The notes beneath the pieces were generated by a model that saw only the letters and a program-made list of their open reading frames with translations, did no database searches and was not told the origin of the DNA. Source: an uncultured Oscillospiraceae bacterium (lineage in GTDB: Bacteria; Bacillota; Clostridia; Oscillospirales; Oscillospiraceae). From it: a DNA stretch of 64,000 nucleotides. Where the stretch lies: contig CAJTSQ010000012.1 in the NCBI GenBank assembly GCA_910578735.1, positions 1-64,000 on the forward strand. Reading direction: 5' to 3'. The stretch's first letter is position 1. Each line of letters opens with the position of its first letter. Shown piece after piece: positions 48,741-56,614 of the stretch. Made by a program: the position numbers and the translations under genes.

Positions 48741-48770
48741 GGCCCCACCGGTTTGAAAACCAGTGGGGCC
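48741..48770. terminator. Terminator after the small-gene pair
   Basis: GGCCCCACCGGTTT (48741-48754) pairs with AAACCAGTGGGGCC (48757-48770), one mismatch; a T-rich tail follows on the plus strand. Confidence 0.8.
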
Positions 48771-48784
48771 TGTCTTGTCTCAGC

Positions 48785-50098
48785 TTAACGCTCACACTTC
48801 CAGAAGAAGGCACTGTAGGGGGGCAGCTGAGAGCCGCCGCCAAAGTCATGCTGTTCCCCGGAGATCAGGTCCACCGCCCTGCCGCAGCCGGCGTCGAAGT
48901 GGGCGGTATAGGGGGCGCCCTCCGCATTGATAGCCACCAGCACCCGCTCGCCGTCACAGGAGCGCTCGAAGATAATCTGCTTGTTGGTGAGCACTACGTT
49001 GCGATAGGTCCCATAGCACAGGGCCCTGCTGTTTTTCTTGGCCTGGGCCAGCCGGGAAATCCAGGCGGTAAGCTCGTTCCACTCCGGCTTCTCCAGGGCG
49101 GGGCGGAGCTCTGCGTCGCTGCCGTGACCCTTGCTCCCCTTCATGCCCCACTCGCTGCCGTAGTAGACCGAGGGCACCCCAGGCATTCCGAAGGTCATGG
49201 CCCAGGCGGGGCGCAGATGGTCGGGGTTTGTCAGCTGAGAAGCAATACGGTTCACATCGTGGTTGTCCAGGAAAGAGAGCAGGTGCTTTCCCTTGTACAG
49301 GGTCCACTGCTCCGGACCGAACTGCCGGGCCAGGGAGTGGCCGATCTCAAACATGTTCATGGAGTTGAAGGCGGACCACAGCCCCTTGTAGCACTCGTAG
49401 TTGGTCACCGAGTGGCACATATCATCGGCCATCCAGCGGTTATAGTCCCCATGGAGGGTCTCGCCCATCAGCACAAAGTCCGGCTTGACACCGTTGGCAA
49501 AATTCCGCAGCTGCTTGAGGTATTCCGGGGGCAGGCAGTAGGCCACGTCCAGCCGCAGGCCGTCGATATCAAAGCGCTCCACCCAGGACCGGATGGCGTC
49601 GAACTGGTGCTGGACCACCGCCGGATTCCAAAGGTTCAGCTTGACCAGCTCGTTGTGACCCTCCCAGCCCTCATACCAGAAGCCGTCGTTGTAGTTGGTG
49701 TTGCCGTCGAAATTGAGATTGAACCAGTCCTTGTAAGGGCTGTCCCACCGCTTCTCCTGCACGTCCTTAAAGGCCCAGAAGCCCCGGCCCACGTGGTTGA
49801 ACACCCCGTCCAGCATCACCCGGATACCGGCGTCGTGAAACGCCTGGCAGACCCTGGCCAGGTCGCCGTCGGAGCCCAGGCGGGGGTCCACATGGAAGTA
49901 GTCCCGGGTGTCGTAGCCGTGGCGGTCGCTGTCGAACACCGGGTTGAGCAGAAGGGTGTCCGCCCCGGTCTGTTTGATATGGTCCACCCAGTCCAGCAGG
50001 CACAGAATGCGGGGCTCTGTTTTGCCGTCGTTGTCCGCCGGTGCGCCGCACAGGCCCAGGGGGTAAATTTGATAGATCACTGATTCGTCAAACCACAT
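48785..50098 (-). CDS. Intracellular GH13 alpha-amylase-family enzyme
   Basis: The 437-aa enzyme hydrolyses or rearranges alpha-glucosidic bonds. The four conserved regions are DGVFNHVG (about 97), GLRLDVAY with the nucleophile Asp (about 180), MGETLHG with the acid/base Glu (about 211) and FLDNHDVNR (about 275). No signal peptide, so it acts on imported or internal oligosaccharides. Length suits a small maltodextrin-type glucosidase; exact specificity is unknown. No transporter is encoded beside it. GGAGA lies upstream of the ATG. Confidence 0.9.
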   Translation of the reverse strand: MWFDESVIYQIYPLGLCGAPADNDGKTEPRILCLLDWVDHIKQTGADTLLLNPVFDSDRHGYDTRDYFHVDPRLGSDGDLARVCQAFHDAGIRVMLDGVFNHVGRGFWAFKDVQEKRWDSPYKDWFNLNFDGNTNYNDGFWYEGWEGHNELVKLNLWNPAVVQHQFDAIRSWVERFDIDGLRLDVAYCLPPEYLKQLRNFANGVKPDFVLMGETLHGDYNRWMADDMCHSVTNYECYKGLWSAFNSMNMFEIGHSLARQFGPEQWTLYKGKHLLSFLDNHDVNRIASQLTNPDHLRPAWAMTFGMPGVPSVYYGSEWGMKGSKGHGSDAELRPALEKPEWNELTAWISRLAQAKKNSRALCYGTYRNVVLTNKQIIFERSCDGERVLVAINAEGAPYTAHFDAGCGRAVDLISGEQHDFGGGSQLPPYSAFFWKCER

Positions 50099-50188
50099 AG
50101 CGCATTTCTCCTTTCGCCCCGAGGGGCGGGTATTGGCCCATCTATCATACTACGACCCGGCGTTTTTCGCAACCCCTGTCTGGTGCAA

Positions 50189-50215
50189 GAAAAAGGGCCC
50201 GTGTCTCCACGGGCC
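50189..50215 (-). terminator. Intrinsic terminator of the spoIIIA operon
   Basis: On the minus strand GGCCCGTG (50208-50215 complement) and its partner (50196-50203) form an 8-bp stem with loop GAGA, followed by CTTTTTC. Confidence 0.85.
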
Positions 50216-50221
50216 TTGTCT

Positions 50222-50863
50222 CTATTCCACCTCGATGATATGTATCTGGTCTGCCGTAAAGCCGGCGCTCTGCTTGACCACATCCAAAATTTTGGCGGTA
50301 TCCGTCTCAGTGAGCCCGCCCGCCGGGGCGGCCACGGCCAGGGACAGGGCGTCCTCCCCGATAAAGGCCACGCAGTCGGTGTAGCCCTTGGCCACCACCA
50401 GGTTCTCGATCTGGGCCTCGGTGACGGTGTAGTCCGCCATGGTCTGGATGTTGTCGTTGAGCTGGGTCTTAACGGCTTCATCGGCGTCCTCCCGGGCGGC
50501 GGCGTCCTGGAGCAGGGACAGGGCGCTGTCCCTGGCCTGCTGGCGGTTCAGCCGGGCGGTGGCGAAGTAGGCGCTGTTGGTCCCGGCCTCTGTCCCGGGC
50601 TGACCCTCGCCGGAGACCTGACTGCTGTCCGTCCCGCCCCCCGTCTCGCCGCCGGTGGAGGCGGAGCTGTCCCCCTTCACCAGGGGATCCTGGGTCTTGC
50701 CCCCCACCATGGCGGACTGCCCCAAAGTCTTGCCCGCGTCGGCCGCCGAGTCCTTGCCGTAGTTCCAGTTCAGATAGACGGCCGCGCACACAAACAGGGC
50801 AATGGCCGCGACCACCGCGTTTCGCTTCCACAGCTGGGACAAATCCGTCTTCTTCGTTCTCAT
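50222..50863 (-). CDS. spoIIIAH: Stage III sporulation protein AH
   Basis: The 213-aa mother-cell membrane protein forms, with SpoIIQ, the feeding channel across the engulfed spore membranes. One hydrophobic segment lies at about 18-35, then a Ser/Gly linker and a C-terminal YscJ/FliF-like domain (about 95-213) that begins YFATARLNRQQARDSALSLLQ. The ATG at 50863 has AAGGAGG upstream, while the open frame extends 9 codons further. It is the last gene of the operon. Confidence 0.92.
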   Translation of the reverse strand: MRTKKTDLSQLWKRNAVVAAIALFVCAAVYLNWNYGKDSAADAGKTLGQSAMVGGKTQDPLVKGDSSASTGGETGGGTDSSQVSGEGQPGTEAGTNSAYFATARLNRQQARDSALSLLQDAAAREDADEAVKTQLNDNIQTMADYTVTEAQIENLVVAKGYTDCVAFIGEDALSLAVAAPAGGLTETDTAKILDVVKQSAGFTADQIHIIEVE

Positions 50864-50903
50864 ATCAATTCCTCCTTGTAATATTTTCATTCAATATTTC
50901 AGG

Positions 50904-51413
50904 TTATCCCCCCGCACACACCGAAATCCGGTCGCTGCCCAGGCCGGTCACCGCCGACACCGCCTGGATCAGCCGGAGCCGGACCTGGGCGTCTCCGCCG
51001 CCGGGACAGACCACCAGCGCCCCCCGGAACTGAGGGGCCACGGTCTGGAGGGGGACCACCGCCTGGGCGCCCGAGCCCCGGCCCACGGTGACCACGGTGG
51101 AGGATCCCACGCCGCCACTCTCCCGCTCCTCGTCCCGGGCCAATACCTGGCGGCTGCCGCCGTCCAGGGTGAGGACCACCTGAGCCTCCCCCGCCCCCTC
51201 CACCTGTGAGAGAGCCTTTTCCAGCTTTTTCTCAAAGGCTTCCAGGTCAAACTCCTCTGTCTGGGCGGGGGAGGGTTCTTCTCCGGGGCTGTCCCGGCCT
51301 CCGGTGGGCAGCATCAGCAGCACCACGCCCACCGCCATCACCAGCAGCACCCCCTTATACTTTCCCAGCGCCCCCTTCCATTTCTGGGCCGCCTCGGGCC
51401 AATTCCATTTCAC
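50904..51413 (-). CDS. spoIIIAG: Stage III sporulation protein AG
   Basis: The 169-aa protein builds the ring of the SpoIIIA channel. One membrane segment (about residues 18-37) is followed by a ring-forming domain with FEKKLEKALSQVEGAGEAQVVLTLDGGS and RGALVVCPGGGDAQVRLRLIQAVSAVTGLGSDRISV, the family end. GTG start with GGAGGAGA upstream, overlapping the spoIIIAF stop by 4 bases. Confidence 0.92.
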   Translation of the reverse strand: MKWNWPEAAQKWKGALGKYKGVLLVMAVGVVLLMLPTGGRDSPGEEPSPAQTEEFDLEAFEKKLEKALSQVEGAGEAQVVLTLDGGSRQVLARDEERESGGVGSSTVVTVGRGSGAQAVVPLQTVAPQFRGALVVCPGGGDAQVRLRLIQAVSAVTGLGSDRISVCAGG

Positions 51414-51901
51414 GGCGTCTCCTCCTCTATGGTAATCTGTCCCTCCGGGATGCCCAGGTCCTGGGCAATCCTCCGGGCCAGCAGGGTCCGGGCCGGCTCC
51501 GCCAGCGCCCCGGCCACCTCCGCCCGAATGGGGAGATACAGGCCGTCCTCCCCCGCCCGGCACTCCACCCGGGCGGAGCAGACACAGCCAAGTTCCGCCG
51601 CCTTGTCCACAATATATGCGGCGCACTCCTCTTCTATGATGATTTTCAACTGACGGTCCACCGTCTCACTCAATTCGCTCTCCTGCCGGCTCAGGGAGGC
51701 CAGATAGTCCTCCAGCCAGCGCTGGCTCCCGGAGATGTCCAGCCGGGTCAGCGGCGTCAGCACGGCGGCCAGCAGGGTCAGGCCGCACACCAGCCGTCCC
51801 GCCCGCTTCACCGCCCCCTTGGGGATCAGTGCGTCCGCCAGGGCACACACCAGGCTCACCGCAATCAGCCCCAGCAGCCAGCTGCGTACTGCCCCGATCA
51901 T
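51410..51901 (-). CDS. spoIIIAF: Stage III sporulation protein AF
   Basis: The 163-aa protein has two N-terminal membrane segments (about 7-25 and 35-53) and a soluble C-terminal domain that ends IAQDLGIPEGQITIEEETP. Position between AE and AG and this layout identify it. ATG at 51899-51901 overlaps the spoIIIAE stop (ATGA). Confidence 0.88.
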   Translation of the reverse strand: MIGAVRSWLLGLIAVSLVCALADALIPKGAVKRAGRLVCGLTLLAAVLTPLTRLDISGSQRWLEDYLASLSRQESELSETVDRQLKIIIEEECAAYIVDKAAELGCVCSARVECRAGEDGLYLPIRAEVAGALAEPARTLLARRIAQDLGIPEGQITIEEETP

Positions 51902-52962
51902 AGCGACACCGCCCCGATGGCAGACACCAGGCTCACCAGCAGGATGAGGGCCCCCGCCCCGGTCATCCCCAGCACCAGGCCAAAGGCGGAACCTATGGCA
52001 TCGATCAGGCCAGACAGCTTGGGCTGGGCCACCAGGGCGCACAGGGCCGCCGCCCCCCGGTAGACCAGGTACTGCAGGCCCAGGTGCAGGAAGGGAGTCA
52101 GGCAGATGGCCAGCACCACCAGCAGCCCCGCCGCCCCCACTGTCCCCTTCAGCGCCCCGGCCCCGGCCAGCACCGACTCCGAGGCGTCGGCCAGAATCCC
52201 GCCCACCACCGGGATGGCCCGGGAGATGGCCATCTTGGCGGTCTTGACGGCGGCGGCATCCACGCTGCCCGCGATGGCTCCGCTGGCGGTGAGGTAGCCC
52301 ACAAAGGCCAGCAGCAGGGCGGTGAGGACGGTGGTAACCGCGCTTTTCAACAGCCCGGCGATCCGGCTCAGGCCGGGGTTGCCCACAGCGGCCTGGGCAC
52401 AGCTCACCGCCACGAAGGCATAGATCAGGGGGAGCAGCAGCCGGTCCATCACGGCGATCAGCAGCTGGGAAAAGAGTACCGTCGCCCCCTGCCGGACCGC
52501 CGCTTCCGTGATACGCCCGGTGGCTGCCGTGAGTACCGCCACGGCGGGCAGGAGGATGGCGGAGAAGGACTCCATCCGCCCCAGGGTATCCCGGCCCAGG
52601 CCGATCATGGCCGCCATATCCGTCATGGTCAGGGCGGTGATGGCCAGAGCCCCGGCGATGGTTACCGCCTGGAGCTTTCCGTCCCCCTCCTGGGGCTGGG
52701 CCCCCTCCGCCAGGGCACACAGCAGCACCACCGCCACCAGCTTCAGCGCGGTGGACAGGCTGCCCCGGAGTACCCCGCCAATCTGGGCCGCCGCAGCGGA
52801 GAACAGGTTGGATACACCCTGATCCAGCCCCTCCCCCTGGGCTACGCCATAGCCCTCCGCCTCCTCCCACACCCGGTCCAGCCCGGGCACAGTCAGCTCA
52901 GCCCCCAAGGTCGGAACAGCACTCAGGCAGGCCAGGAGCGCAAACAGAATCAATCTTCTCAT
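51898..52962 (-). CDS. spoIIIAE: Stage III sporulation protein AE
   Basis: The 354-aa protein has a cleavable-looking signal (residues 1-19, ending VPTLGAE) and seven or more membrane segments, the largest membrane part of the channel. LFSAAAAQIGGVLRGSLSTALKLVAVVLLCAL and VGYLTASGAIAGSVDAAAVKTAKMAISRAIPVVGGILADASE are characteristic. ATG at 52962 overlaps the spoIIIAD stop. Confidence 0.94.
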   Translation of the reverse strand: MRRLILFALLACLSAVPTLGAELTVPGLDRVWEEAEGYGVAQGEGLDQGVSNLFSAAAAQIGGVLRGSLSTALKLVAVVLLCALAEGAQPQEGDGKLQAVTIAGALAITALTMTDMAAMIGLGRDTLGRMESFSAILLPAVAVLTAATGRITEAAVRQGATVLFSQLLIAVMDRLLLPLIYAFVAVSCAQAAVGNPGLSRIAGLLKSAVTTVLTALLLAFVGYLTASGAIAGSVDAAAVKTAKMAISRAIPVVGGILADASESVLAGAGALKGTVGAAGLLVVLAICLTPFLHLGLQYLVYRGAAALCALVAQPKLSGLIDAIGSAFGLVLGMTGAGALILLVSLVSAIGAVSL

Positions 52963-53348
52963 ACCAGCAGCTCCCCCATCGTCTGGGCCACCGCCCGGAC
53001 CAGCGGGAGGGCGGCCATCAGTGCCAGCACTGTCCCCGCCGTCTCTACAAAGGCGGCTACGCCCCCCTCCCCCGCCGCGCGGCACACCTCCACCGTCAGC
53101 TTGGTGAGAATGGACAGGGCCACCGTTTTGACCACCGGCTCCAGCAGGGCCTCCGACAGACCGGCCTGCCGGGCCAGTTCCTCCATCAGAGCCACCGCCG
53201 CCCTCAGGCTGCCGGCCACTTCGGCCAGCATCCACACCCCCGCTGCCAGGACTAGCAGGAGGGCCAGCTCCGGGGTGTTCTTTTTCAGGACCGCACTGAG
53301 CACCACCGCCGTCACCCCGACAGCGGCCAGCCTGGCCATAGCCTCCAT
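52959..53348 (-). CDS. spoIIIAD: Stage III sporulation protein AD
   Basis: The 129-aa membrane protein has four predicted segments; ALSILTKLTVEVCRAAGEGGVAAFVETAGTVLALMAALPLV is the conserved C-terminal half. Start: the ATG at 53348 shares one base with the spoIIIAC stop (TGATG); a GTG one codon earlier is also possible. Confidence 0.92.
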   Translation of the reverse strand: MEAMARLAAVGVTAVVLSAVLKKNTPELALLLVLAAGVWMLAEVAGSLRAAVALMEELARQAGLSEALLEPVVKTVALSILTKLTVEVCRAAGEGGVAAFVETAGTVLALMAALPLVRAVAQTMGELLV

Positions 53349-53542
53349 CACAGGGAAAAGAGGTCCTTCACCAGGTCAAACAGGCTGGCAATCTCCTGGA
53401 CCACCATCATCAGCACCACCACCAGCCCCGCCAGCGTGGTCATCATAGCCTGCTCATCCCGTCCTGCCCGGCTGAGAACCTGGTTCAGCACTGCCACCAG
53501 AATCCCGATGGCCGCAATTTTGAAAATCAGATCAACTTCCAT
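53348..53542 (-). CDS. spoIIIAC: Stage III sporulation protein AC
   Basis: The 64-aa membrane protein has two predicted segments; MEVDLIFKIAAIGILVAVLN and GRDEQAMMTTLAGLVVVLMM are typical of AC. It starts after an inserted palindromic repeat that separates it from spoIIIAB. Confidence 0.94.
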   Translation of the reverse strand: MEVDLIFKIAAIGILVAVLNQVLSRAGRDEQAMMTTLAGLVVVLMMVVQEIASLFDLVKDLFSL

Positions 53543-53569
53543 GTTTTTTGCCCTCTTTCGTGGTTATGG

Positions 53570-53635
53570 GTGGGGGCCGCCGCCCTCGGCGGCCCGTTTT
53601 TCAACCGGCGGACCGCCCAAGGAGGCGGCCCCTAC
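53570..53635. repeat. GC-rich palindromic repeat inside the spoIIIA operon
   Basis: Begins GGTGGGGGCCGCC and ends GGAGGCGGCCCCTAC. The CTA at 53632-53634 is the complement of the spoIIIAB stop TAG, so the element overlaps the gene end. The GCCGCC/GGCGGC hairpin is next to spoIIIAC. Confidence 0.78.
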
Positions 53636-54141
53636 AACAGCAAAATTACCAAGAACGCCCCGCCGGACAGGCCCAAGGCCTGATAGACTCGGCACTGACG
53701 GCGGCTGTCCTCCCCCAGGCGAGCGGACAGCTCCTCCAGGCGTCGCCGGGCGGCGGACAGGGCCTCCCCCTGGCGGGCGCTGTCGTACCGGCCCAGAGTG
53801 TCTCCCAGAGGGGAGAGGATGGCCTGTCCCTCAGGGCCCAGCTCCTCCTGCAGGCCCAGCTGCCGGCGCCAAAGGGCGGAAAAGTCCTCCCGGGCCAGGT
53901 TGTCCATCCCCTGGGCACAGCCCAGAAAGAGGGCCCGCGCCGGACCCTGGCTCCGCGCGCCGCCCCGGGCCAGCAGCTGCGGCAGGGGCGGACCGGTAAG
54001 CTCCAGGTCACGCTCCAGCAGGGCCAGGCCCGCCGCCATCTCCTCCAGAGCCCGGACCCGCCGCCGCAGGCCCGCCGCCGCCTGAAATCCAATCCAGGCT
54101 GCTCCCGCCGCCACCAAAACGGCCCCCATCACTCGGATCAT
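53632..54141 (-). CDS. spoIIIAB: Stage III sporulation protein AB
   Basis: The 169-aa protein has membrane segments at both ends (about 5-20 and 155-168) around a cytosolic helical part: RRVRALEEMAAGLALLERDLELTGPPLPQLL is the family pattern and EELSARLGEDSRRQCRVYQALGLSGGAFLVILLL the end, like GspF-type proteins. Its stop TAG lies in a palindromic repeat. ATG at 54141 overlaps the spoIIIAA stop by 4 bases. Confidence 0.93.
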   Translation of the reverse strand: MIRVMGAVLVAAGAAWIGFQAAAGLRRRVRALEEMAAGLALLERDLELTGPPLPQLLARGGARSQGPARALFLGCAQGMDNLAREDFSALWRRQLGLQEELGPEGQAILSPLGDTLGRYDSARQGEALSAARRRLEELSARLGEDSRRQCRVYQALGLSGGAFLVILLL

Positions 54142-55055
54142 GCAGTCAGCTCCTCCACGGTATAAATTCGTCTCTCCCCCTGCCGGCCGATGCGAACCAG
54201 AAAGCGAAACAGCCCCTCCTCCAGCAGGGGGCGGTACAGGGCCCGGCGCTCCAGGTCGGCCCGCGCTGTTCCGTGGGCGGTGGCCAGCAGCGTGACCCCG
54301 CAGCCCGCCGCCGTTCGCAGGGCGGCTACATCCTCTGGGGCAGTGATTTCATCCACTGCCAGCGCCTGGGGGCCCATGGCCCGGAGCAGAAGCATCAGCC
54401 CCTGAGCCTTGGAACAGCCCTCTATCACATCAGTCCGGCGGCCCACATCCAGCTGAGGACGGCCGCCGTACAGGGCGGCTACTTCCCCCCGCTCGTCGGC
54501 CAGGGCCACCTGGAGGGGAGTACACCCCTCCCCCTCGGACACGGAACGGATCAGGTCTCGGAGCAGGGTGGTCTTTCCCAGGCCGGGGGGCGCAAGGATC
54601 AGGGTGTCGGCCAGCCGTCCTCCAGGGCACAGCCCGTCCAAAACCGGGGCGGCCGCGCCCCGGACCTGCCGGGCAATCCGCAGGTTGGCGGAGGACAGAT
54701 CGCGCAGGGCATAGATCTCCCCCTCCCTCATCACAGCGGTGCCGCACAAACCGATTCGGTGCCCCCCCTCTACGGTGAGGTAGCCCCGGCGTATCTGGTC
54801 CAGCACCGTATGTACTGAGGCCCGGCTGGCAATCTCCAGCAGCTGCTCCAGCTCCTCCCCTCGCACAGGCGGACCGTTCAGCAGGCGTTCCTCCCCGGCT
54901 ATGACAGCCGTCATCGGCCGCCCCGCCCGCAGGCGAAACTCCTCCGCCCGGGACTTGTCCCATTCCGACAGGGAGAGCCCCTCCTCCCGCAGCCGCAGGG
55001 GCAGGGCCCACAGGGCCTGCTCGCAGCTCCGAGCCGCTGTCCTTTGTGTCATCAT
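54138..55055 (-). CDS. spoIIIAA: Stage III sporulation protein AA (secretion-type ATPase)
   Basis: The 305-aa ATPase resembles type II/IV secretion ATPases and powers the SpoIIIA channel from the mother cell. Walker A is APPGLGKTTLLRDLIR (about 158-173); ADERGEVAALYGG (about 190) and AVDEITAPEDV give the Asp-rich motifs. GYLTVEGGHRIGLCGTAV is the conserved N-terminal block. ATG or the ATG one codon later may start it, with AGGTGAC upstream. A sigma-E-like promoter is 28 bases upstream. Confidence 0.95.
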   Translation of the reverse strand: MMTQRTAARSCEQALWALPLRLREEGLSLSEWDKSRAEEFRLRAGRPMTAVIAGEERLLNGPPVRGEELEQLLEIASRASVHTVLDQIRRGYLTVEGGHRIGLCGTAVMREGEIYALRDLSSANLRIARQVRGAAAPVLDGLCPGGRLADTLILAPPGLGKTTLLRDLIRSVSEGEGCTPLQVALADERGEVAALYGGRPQLDVGRRTDVIEGCSKAQGLMLLLRAMGPQALAVDEITAPEDVAALRTAAGCGVTLLATAHGTARADLERRALYRPLLEEGLFRFLVRIGRQGERRIYTVEELTA

Positions 55056-55082
55056 CTGTCACCTGCCCTTTGAACTTACTTG

Positions 55083-55111
55083 ATTCTATGAGGACAAGCT
55101 CAGGGTTATGA
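55083..55111 (-). promoter_or_regulatory. Sigma-E-type promoter of the spoIIIA operon
   Basis: On the minus strand TCATAAC (55105-55111) and CATAGAAT (55083-55090) are separated by 14 bases. This fits the mother-cell sigma-E consensus (KMATATT and CATACAMT) well, most clearly at the -10. Confidence 0.75.
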
Positions 55112-55190
55112 CCAGATTTTAAAAATCCCGGCGGCTTGGTTGTACCGAGCCGTCCCACTCCCATGAATATGCAGCCTATATTGGAGAAGC

Positions 55191-55287
55191 TTGCAAAATA
55201 AAAGGGGCTGTGATATAATCTTAATAGAGAAAAAATCCGTAAAACAATGAAAAACGGCTTTCAAACTCTTGTAAAATGTGATATAAT
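55191..55287 (+). promoter_or_regulatory. Two tandem promoters of the zeta-like gene
   Basis: P1: TTGCAA (55191-55196), 17 bases, TATAAT (55214-55219). P2: TTTCAA (55259-55264), 17 bases, TATAAT (55282-55287). Both -10 boxes read TGTGATATAAT, an extended -10. The region is much more AT-rich than the flanks. Confidence 0.75.
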
Positions 55288-55413
55288 GTATGTCTCTCCT
55301 ATTTATAAGATGTGCATTATATCCGTCACCGTTCATATAATGCAGCAGGAGATGAAGGCATTGTGTTCCAGCGCGCCATCCGAGACAGAGAAAAGAATGG
55401 AAGCGATGATAAT

Positions 55414-56310
55414 ATGGCAAGCGGAGCTTTTCGACGCAAGCTGAACACCCAGGTCGATGCAGATGAATTTGTCGAAAATGTTTTGGGAATACTGGACGAC
55501 GATGGCAGCCAAGCCGCTAAAATCGTCTGTGCGGAATTGGGGTTACAGGTTCTGGAGGACTCCCCCACAGTCTCCAGCAAAAACTACCGCGTGGCTAAAT
55601 ATCGCCTGCAGAAGGACCGCAAACGCCTCCAAGACAGGATACTGTCTGAGCTTATTACTATGACCCAGTTGGAAAATGATGACGACATCTGTCTCGGTTC
55701 CGGCGGGGCCAAGCCTCAAAACCTCCAGGCTGGTGCTCAGGCTTATATTGTAAGCGGTCCCCCGGCCTCGGGAAAATCAACCATTACCAATACCTTGGCG
55801 GCAGAAAATGGAGCCTACGTCTTGGATTCAGATCACGCCAAGCGTAAATTTCCTGAATACCATTTTTACAACGGCGGCGCCTCTCTGGTTCACCAGGAAT
55901 CGGATCAAATTATTTTCGGTCCCGGGAGGCAGCACCTCCTCGAGTTCTGTATTTACAGCCGCTACAATATCGTCGTCCCTCTGGTTGGCCGCACGGATGA
56001 GTCCATGAAGGATATCTGTGAAAAGCTGATTGAGGCCGGCTATACCATTCACATTGTCAACGTGGTCCTGCCTCCTGAACAATGCGCAGCCCGCGCCTTT
56101 CGCCGCTATTGCGAAACAGACCGCTATGTTCCCCTCTCCTATATCTTTGATGAGGTAGGCACCAGACCGGAGAATATTTATTTTCACCTGAAACGTGAGT
56201 TTGGACAAAATCCTCACTTTGGAAGCTTCACACAGCTTTCCACCGATGTGCCTCATAACTGTCCGCCCAAGGTCCTTGAGGCCACTGAAAACAGCCCCTT
56301 TCACACTTAA
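55414..56310 (+). CDS. Zeta-toxin-like P-loop kinase
   Basis: The 298-aa protein has a zeta-toxin domain from about residue 105: Walker A VSGPPASGKSTITN (about 111-124), LDSDHAKRKFPEYH and LVHQESDQI (substrate and catalytic residues in the family, which phosphorylates UDP-N-acetylglucosamine or related sugars). The first 100 residues are helical and unrecognised. The start is uncertain: the ATG at 55414 has GGAAG 10 bases upstream; an in-frame ATG at 55312 has no ribosome binding site. Codon use is AT-richer than neighbours, suggesting transfer. No epsilon-type antitoxin lies upstream. Confidence 0.78.
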   Translation: MASGAFRRKLNTQVDADEFVENVLGILDDDGSQAAKIVCAELGLQVLEDSPTVSSKNYRVAKYRLQKDRKRLQDRILSELITMTQLENDDDICLGSGGAKPQNLQAGAQAYIVSGPPASGKSTITNTLAAENGAYVLDSDHAKRKFPEYHFYNGGASLVHQESDQIIFGPGRQHLLEFCIYSRYNIVVPLVGRTDESMKDICEKLIEAGYTIHIVNVVLPPEQCAARAFRRYCETDRYVPLSYIFDEVGTRPENIYFHLKREFGQNPHFGSFTQLSTDVPHNCPPKVLEATENSPFHT

Positions 56311-56325
56311 CAAGGAGGTGTTTCT

Positions 56326-56532
56326 ATGAAAAAAAGAATTCCTGTCACAAAAAACCTTTCTCAAGTACCATCCCCCTGTACGATCAAACACTCCACTGCA
56401 GCTTGTAAGTCCCTGACTCCGGCCACTCCCGACTCCGAGGCCATTGCGGGACACATCAAAGAGTTTTCCTATAAGCCTCGATACAGTAAACGTGTCCTGA
56501 GCAAGTACCAAAATCTGTCTAACAATCAGTAG
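56326..56532 (+). CDS. Small basic protein downstream of the zeta-like kinase
   Basis: The 68-aa protein (MKKRIPVTKNLSQVPSPCTI...) is basic, Ser/Pro-rich at the start, and ends LSKYQNLSNNQ. AAGGAGG lies 7 bases before its ATG, and it begins 15 bases after the kinase stop, so the two are co-transcribed. It resembles no family I know. It could modulate the kinase, but that is only inferred from position. A terminator follows. Confidence 0.7.
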   Translation: MKKRIPVTKNLSQVPSPCTIKHSTAACKSLTPATPDSEAIAGHIKEFSYKPRYSKRVLSKYQNLSNNQ

Positions 56533-56558
56533 AGAATTTTCCTCGCCACGCAAAAGAC

Positions 56559-56599
56559 AACAGGGCCGGCACATCAAAAAATGATGTGCCGGCCCTGTT
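56559..56599. terminator. Bidirectional terminator
   Basis: An 18-bp perfect stem (56559-56576 with 56582-56599, loop AAAAA) lies between the small basic gene and the converging GDPD gene. Confidence 0.9.
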
Positions 56600-56614
56600 G
56601 CTTTTTGCAAAAAC

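Noticed and set aside
55247..55444. 65-codon open frame before the zeta-like gene, considered as an antitoxin
   Set aside because: It lacks a ribosome binding site, starts upstream of the second promoter's start point, and overlaps the kinase frame.
55191..56599. Prophage remnant around the zeta-like kinase
   Set aside because: The islet is AT-richer but has no phage gene or attachment-site repeat; only two genes are present.
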